A DNA stretch of 35,225 bases. Origin: JBNKFQ01 sp050289385 (GTDB taxonomy: Bacteria > Pseudomonadota > Gammaproteobacteria > Pseudomonadales > Porticoccaceae). The DNA is taken from NCBI GenBank assembly GCA_050289385.1, contig JBNKFQ010000096.1, forward strand, positions 1 through 35,225. Direction: 5' to 3'. The position numbers were made by a program, and so were the translations under genes. Under the pieces are notes generated by a model, which was not told the DNA's origin, did not search any database, and worked only from the letters and a program-made list of their open reading frames with translations. Below are positions 33,741-35,225 of the stretch, in pieces. The first letter of the stretch is position 1. Each line of letters opens with the position of its first letter.

Positions 33741-34304
33741 TCAGGCTTGCTCCCATATCCATACGCCATCATTTGCAAGTTTGGCTACGCCGGAGTGAAC
33801 GGGGAACTTACCTGACCCACGGTCGATAAAAAATTGCCTTAGTGTTTTGCGTACAGCAGTGAATGCCAGTTGATCCCAGGGGATATCCTGTTCACTGAAC
33901 AATTGCACATCAATGCTTTCCGGGCCAGCGCTGTATAAGGGTCTGATCAATTCAGCATGAAAAAACATATGTACCTGATTGATGTCGGGAATACTGGTAA
34001 TGGTGTAGAGATTGCCAATAATGACTTCGGCATTGGCCTCTTCCCGACACTCGCGTGCCGCACCTTGCTCGGTGGTTTCGCCATTTTCCATAAAACCTGC
34101 CGGCAGGGTCCATAAGCCATAACGCGGTTCAATGGCCCGTTTGCAAAGCAGAACCTTGTCATTATGTACGGGCAAGCAGCCGGTTATAATCCTGGGGTTG
34201 CTATAATGAATGGTTTCGCAAACCGGGCATATATGTCGTGCCCGGTCGTCACCAGGTGGAATACCCTGTATGACTTGCTCACCGCAGTTACTGCAAAATT
34301 TCAT
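33741..34304 (-). CDS. Nudix hydrolase with zinc ribbon
   Basis: About 187 residues. An N-terminal zinc ribbon (CSNCG, CPVC) precedes the Nudix fold, with the Nudix box GFMENGETTEQGAARECREEA (G, E, R-E and E-E positions intact). The layout resembles NudC-like NADH/ADP-ribose pyrophosphatases, though the NudC SQPWPFPxS motif is absent. ATG 34304 was chosen; a TTG one codon earlier is possible. It is divergent from nudL. Confidence 0.88.
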   Translation of the reverse strand: MKFCSNCGEQVIQGIPPGDDRARHICPVCETIHYSNPRIITGCLPVHNDKVLLCKRAIEPRYGLWTLPAGFMENGETTEQGAARECREEANAEVIIGNLYTITSIPDINQVHMFFHAELIRPLYSAGPESIDVQLFSEQDIPWDQLAFTAVRKTLRQFFIDRGSGKFPVHSGVAKLANDGVWIWEQA

Positions 34305-34375
34305 CAATAGACCTGAGCTGTTAATTCAAACCCGCAGTATACTGCTGAGTTGTAAGGAAATGACACGGAAACAGA

Positions 34376-34993
34376 ATGTTCAAGACAGTAATCGGCAATT
34401 TAACAGATTTCCCTCTCTCGGCAATACGTCCACTTGCCGACAAACGCGAGGCTGCGGTGTTGCTGGCGCTTACCCGTGAAACCGATTCCCGAATGGTGTT
34501 TATTCAACGGGCTGCGCATCTCAATGATCACCCCGGAGAAGTTGCATTCCCGGGTGGTATGTGGGAGCAGGCTGACAACAGCCTGCTCGATACCGCGTTG
34601 CGGGAGAGCCATGAGGAAATCAACCTGCCGCCAGCAAATGTTGATTTAATTGCCACTCTGCCAACTCGTGAGACCAGGTTGGGTGTGAGGGTCACACCTT
34701 TTGTCGGTTTGATTCCGGCAGATATTGAGTTGCAACCCGAGCCTTCTGAAATTGATGCAGTATTCAGCGTACCCATCAGATATTTTCTGGATGTGGGGAA
34801 TCTTGGGCGCCAAAAATTTCCCTTGATGGATTCGGAATATCTCATGCCCTGTTATCGTTTTGAAGGTTACGACATCTGGGGTTTTACCCTTGCTGTTCTG
34901 GCTGAATTTTTCAATCAATCGCTGGATGCAGGCATAAAACTCAAATATCCGACGTCACTTGGTAGCCCGTCAAAACCGCGACATCTGAAGTAG
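34376..34993 (+). CDS. nudL: CoA pyrophosphatase, NudL-like Nudix hydrolase
   Basis: 205 residues. The CoA-specific element (VFIQRAAHLNDHPGEVAFPGG) is followed by the Nudix box with ALRESHEEINL. Family members cleave CoA to phosphopantetheine and 3',5'-ADP. Length is close to E. coli NudL. It is divergent from the zinc-ribbon Nudix gene; 71 bases separate them. Confidence 0.88.
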   Translation: MFKTVIGNLTDFPLSAIRPLADKREAAVLLALTRETDSRMVFIQRAAHLNDHPGEVAFPGGMWEQADNSLLDTALRESHEEINLPPANVDLIATLPTRETRLGVRVTPFVGLIPADIELQPEPSEIDAVFSVPIRYFLDVGNLGRQKFPLMDSEYLMPCYRFEGYDIWGFTLAVLAEFFNQSLDAGIKLKYPTSLGSPSKPRHLK

Positions 34994-35046
34994 TGTGGGG
35001 TATTCCGGGTGGTCGAATTCTGTATGCTGAATCAGGGCAAATTACC

Positions 35047-35225
35047 ATGAACAATACTGAACAACCGGTTTCTTCCCCGTGCATTTCTATTTGTGCGCTT
35101 AACGAAGACGATGTTTGTATTGGCTGTTACCGCAGCGCGGGAGAGATTCGAGAGTGGGTTGCCATGGACAACAGTGAGCGCAAGATTGTATTGCAAAGAA
35201 GTGCGCTCAGAGCGAGGCAGGTTAA
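35047..35225 (+). CDS. DUF1289 protein, 5' part
   Basis: Cut off by the window edge after 59 codons. DUF1289 proteins are small and carry cysteines in the pattern seen here: SPCISICALNEDDVCIGCYR, followed by EIREW. They are common next to other genes in Gammaproteobacteria and may bind iron or zinc. It lies 53 bases after nudL and could be in the same operon. Confidence 0.9.
   Translation, partial: MNNTEQPVSSPCISICALNEDDVCIGCYRSAGEIREWVAMDNSERKIVLQRSALRARQV

Overview
The window looks like a chromosomal segment of a free-living, probably marine Gammaproteobacterium. The evidence is a gsp-type type II secretion operon in standard order, a NudL-type CoA pyrophosphatase, a DUF1289 protein, outer-membrane proteins ending in aromatic residues, and close operon packing with ATGA/GTGA overlaps. 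A Cellvibrionales or related lineage would fit, but that placement is inference. No tRNA, rRNA or CRISPR array was seen.

Region 1 (2-8172): the 3' end of gspE followed by gspF-G-H-I-J-K-L-M-N, mostly with overlapping stops and starts, then an ApbE-type FAD:protein FMN transferase 17 bases downstream. Region 2 (8256-9302): a small beta-barrel protein with its own predicted promoter and a strong intrinsic terminator.

Region 3 (9547-18661): eight co-directional genes. They encode an exported coiled-coil/beta protein, a TPR protein, a 1056-residue TPR lipoprotein, a 115-residue exported protein, a TolQ/ExbB-like channel, two ExbD/TolR-like proteins and a TonB-like protein with an AgmX/PglI C-terminal domain. 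This resembles the proton-driven AglRQS/Glt envelope machine known from Myxococcus gliding, but in a gammaproteobacterial setting. One ExbD copy has Asn where the proton-carrying Asp is expected. A 287-bp MITE-like element with 30-bp terminal inverted repeats lies between the TPR half and the motor half.

Region 4 (18722-21177): an AT-rich, gene-poor stretch with a KorA/TrfB-like repressor, several palindromes, a LuxR-type solo regulator and two small ORFs.

Region 5 (21204-33096): two divergent operons around a 370-bp intergenic region full of hairpins. The minus-strand operon encodes a 903-residue di-heme HzsA-related lipoprotein, an SH3/beta-barrel protein, a second beta-barrel protein, a TlpA thioredoxin, a DUF4266 lipoprotein ending in a Gly/Cys tail and a DUF3570 outer-membrane protein. 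The plus-strand operon encodes a mono-heme CXXCH protein, a LamG lipoprotein with two tandem mono-heme domains, and a Tat-exported protein resembling DUF1501 proteins. Together they look like an uncharacterised c-type cytochrome system of the periplasm and outer membrane. This is the best candidate for a new system here.

Region 6 (33097-35225): a 640-bp gap with hairpins and an orphan promoter, then two divergent Nudix hydrolases and the start of a DUF1289 gene.
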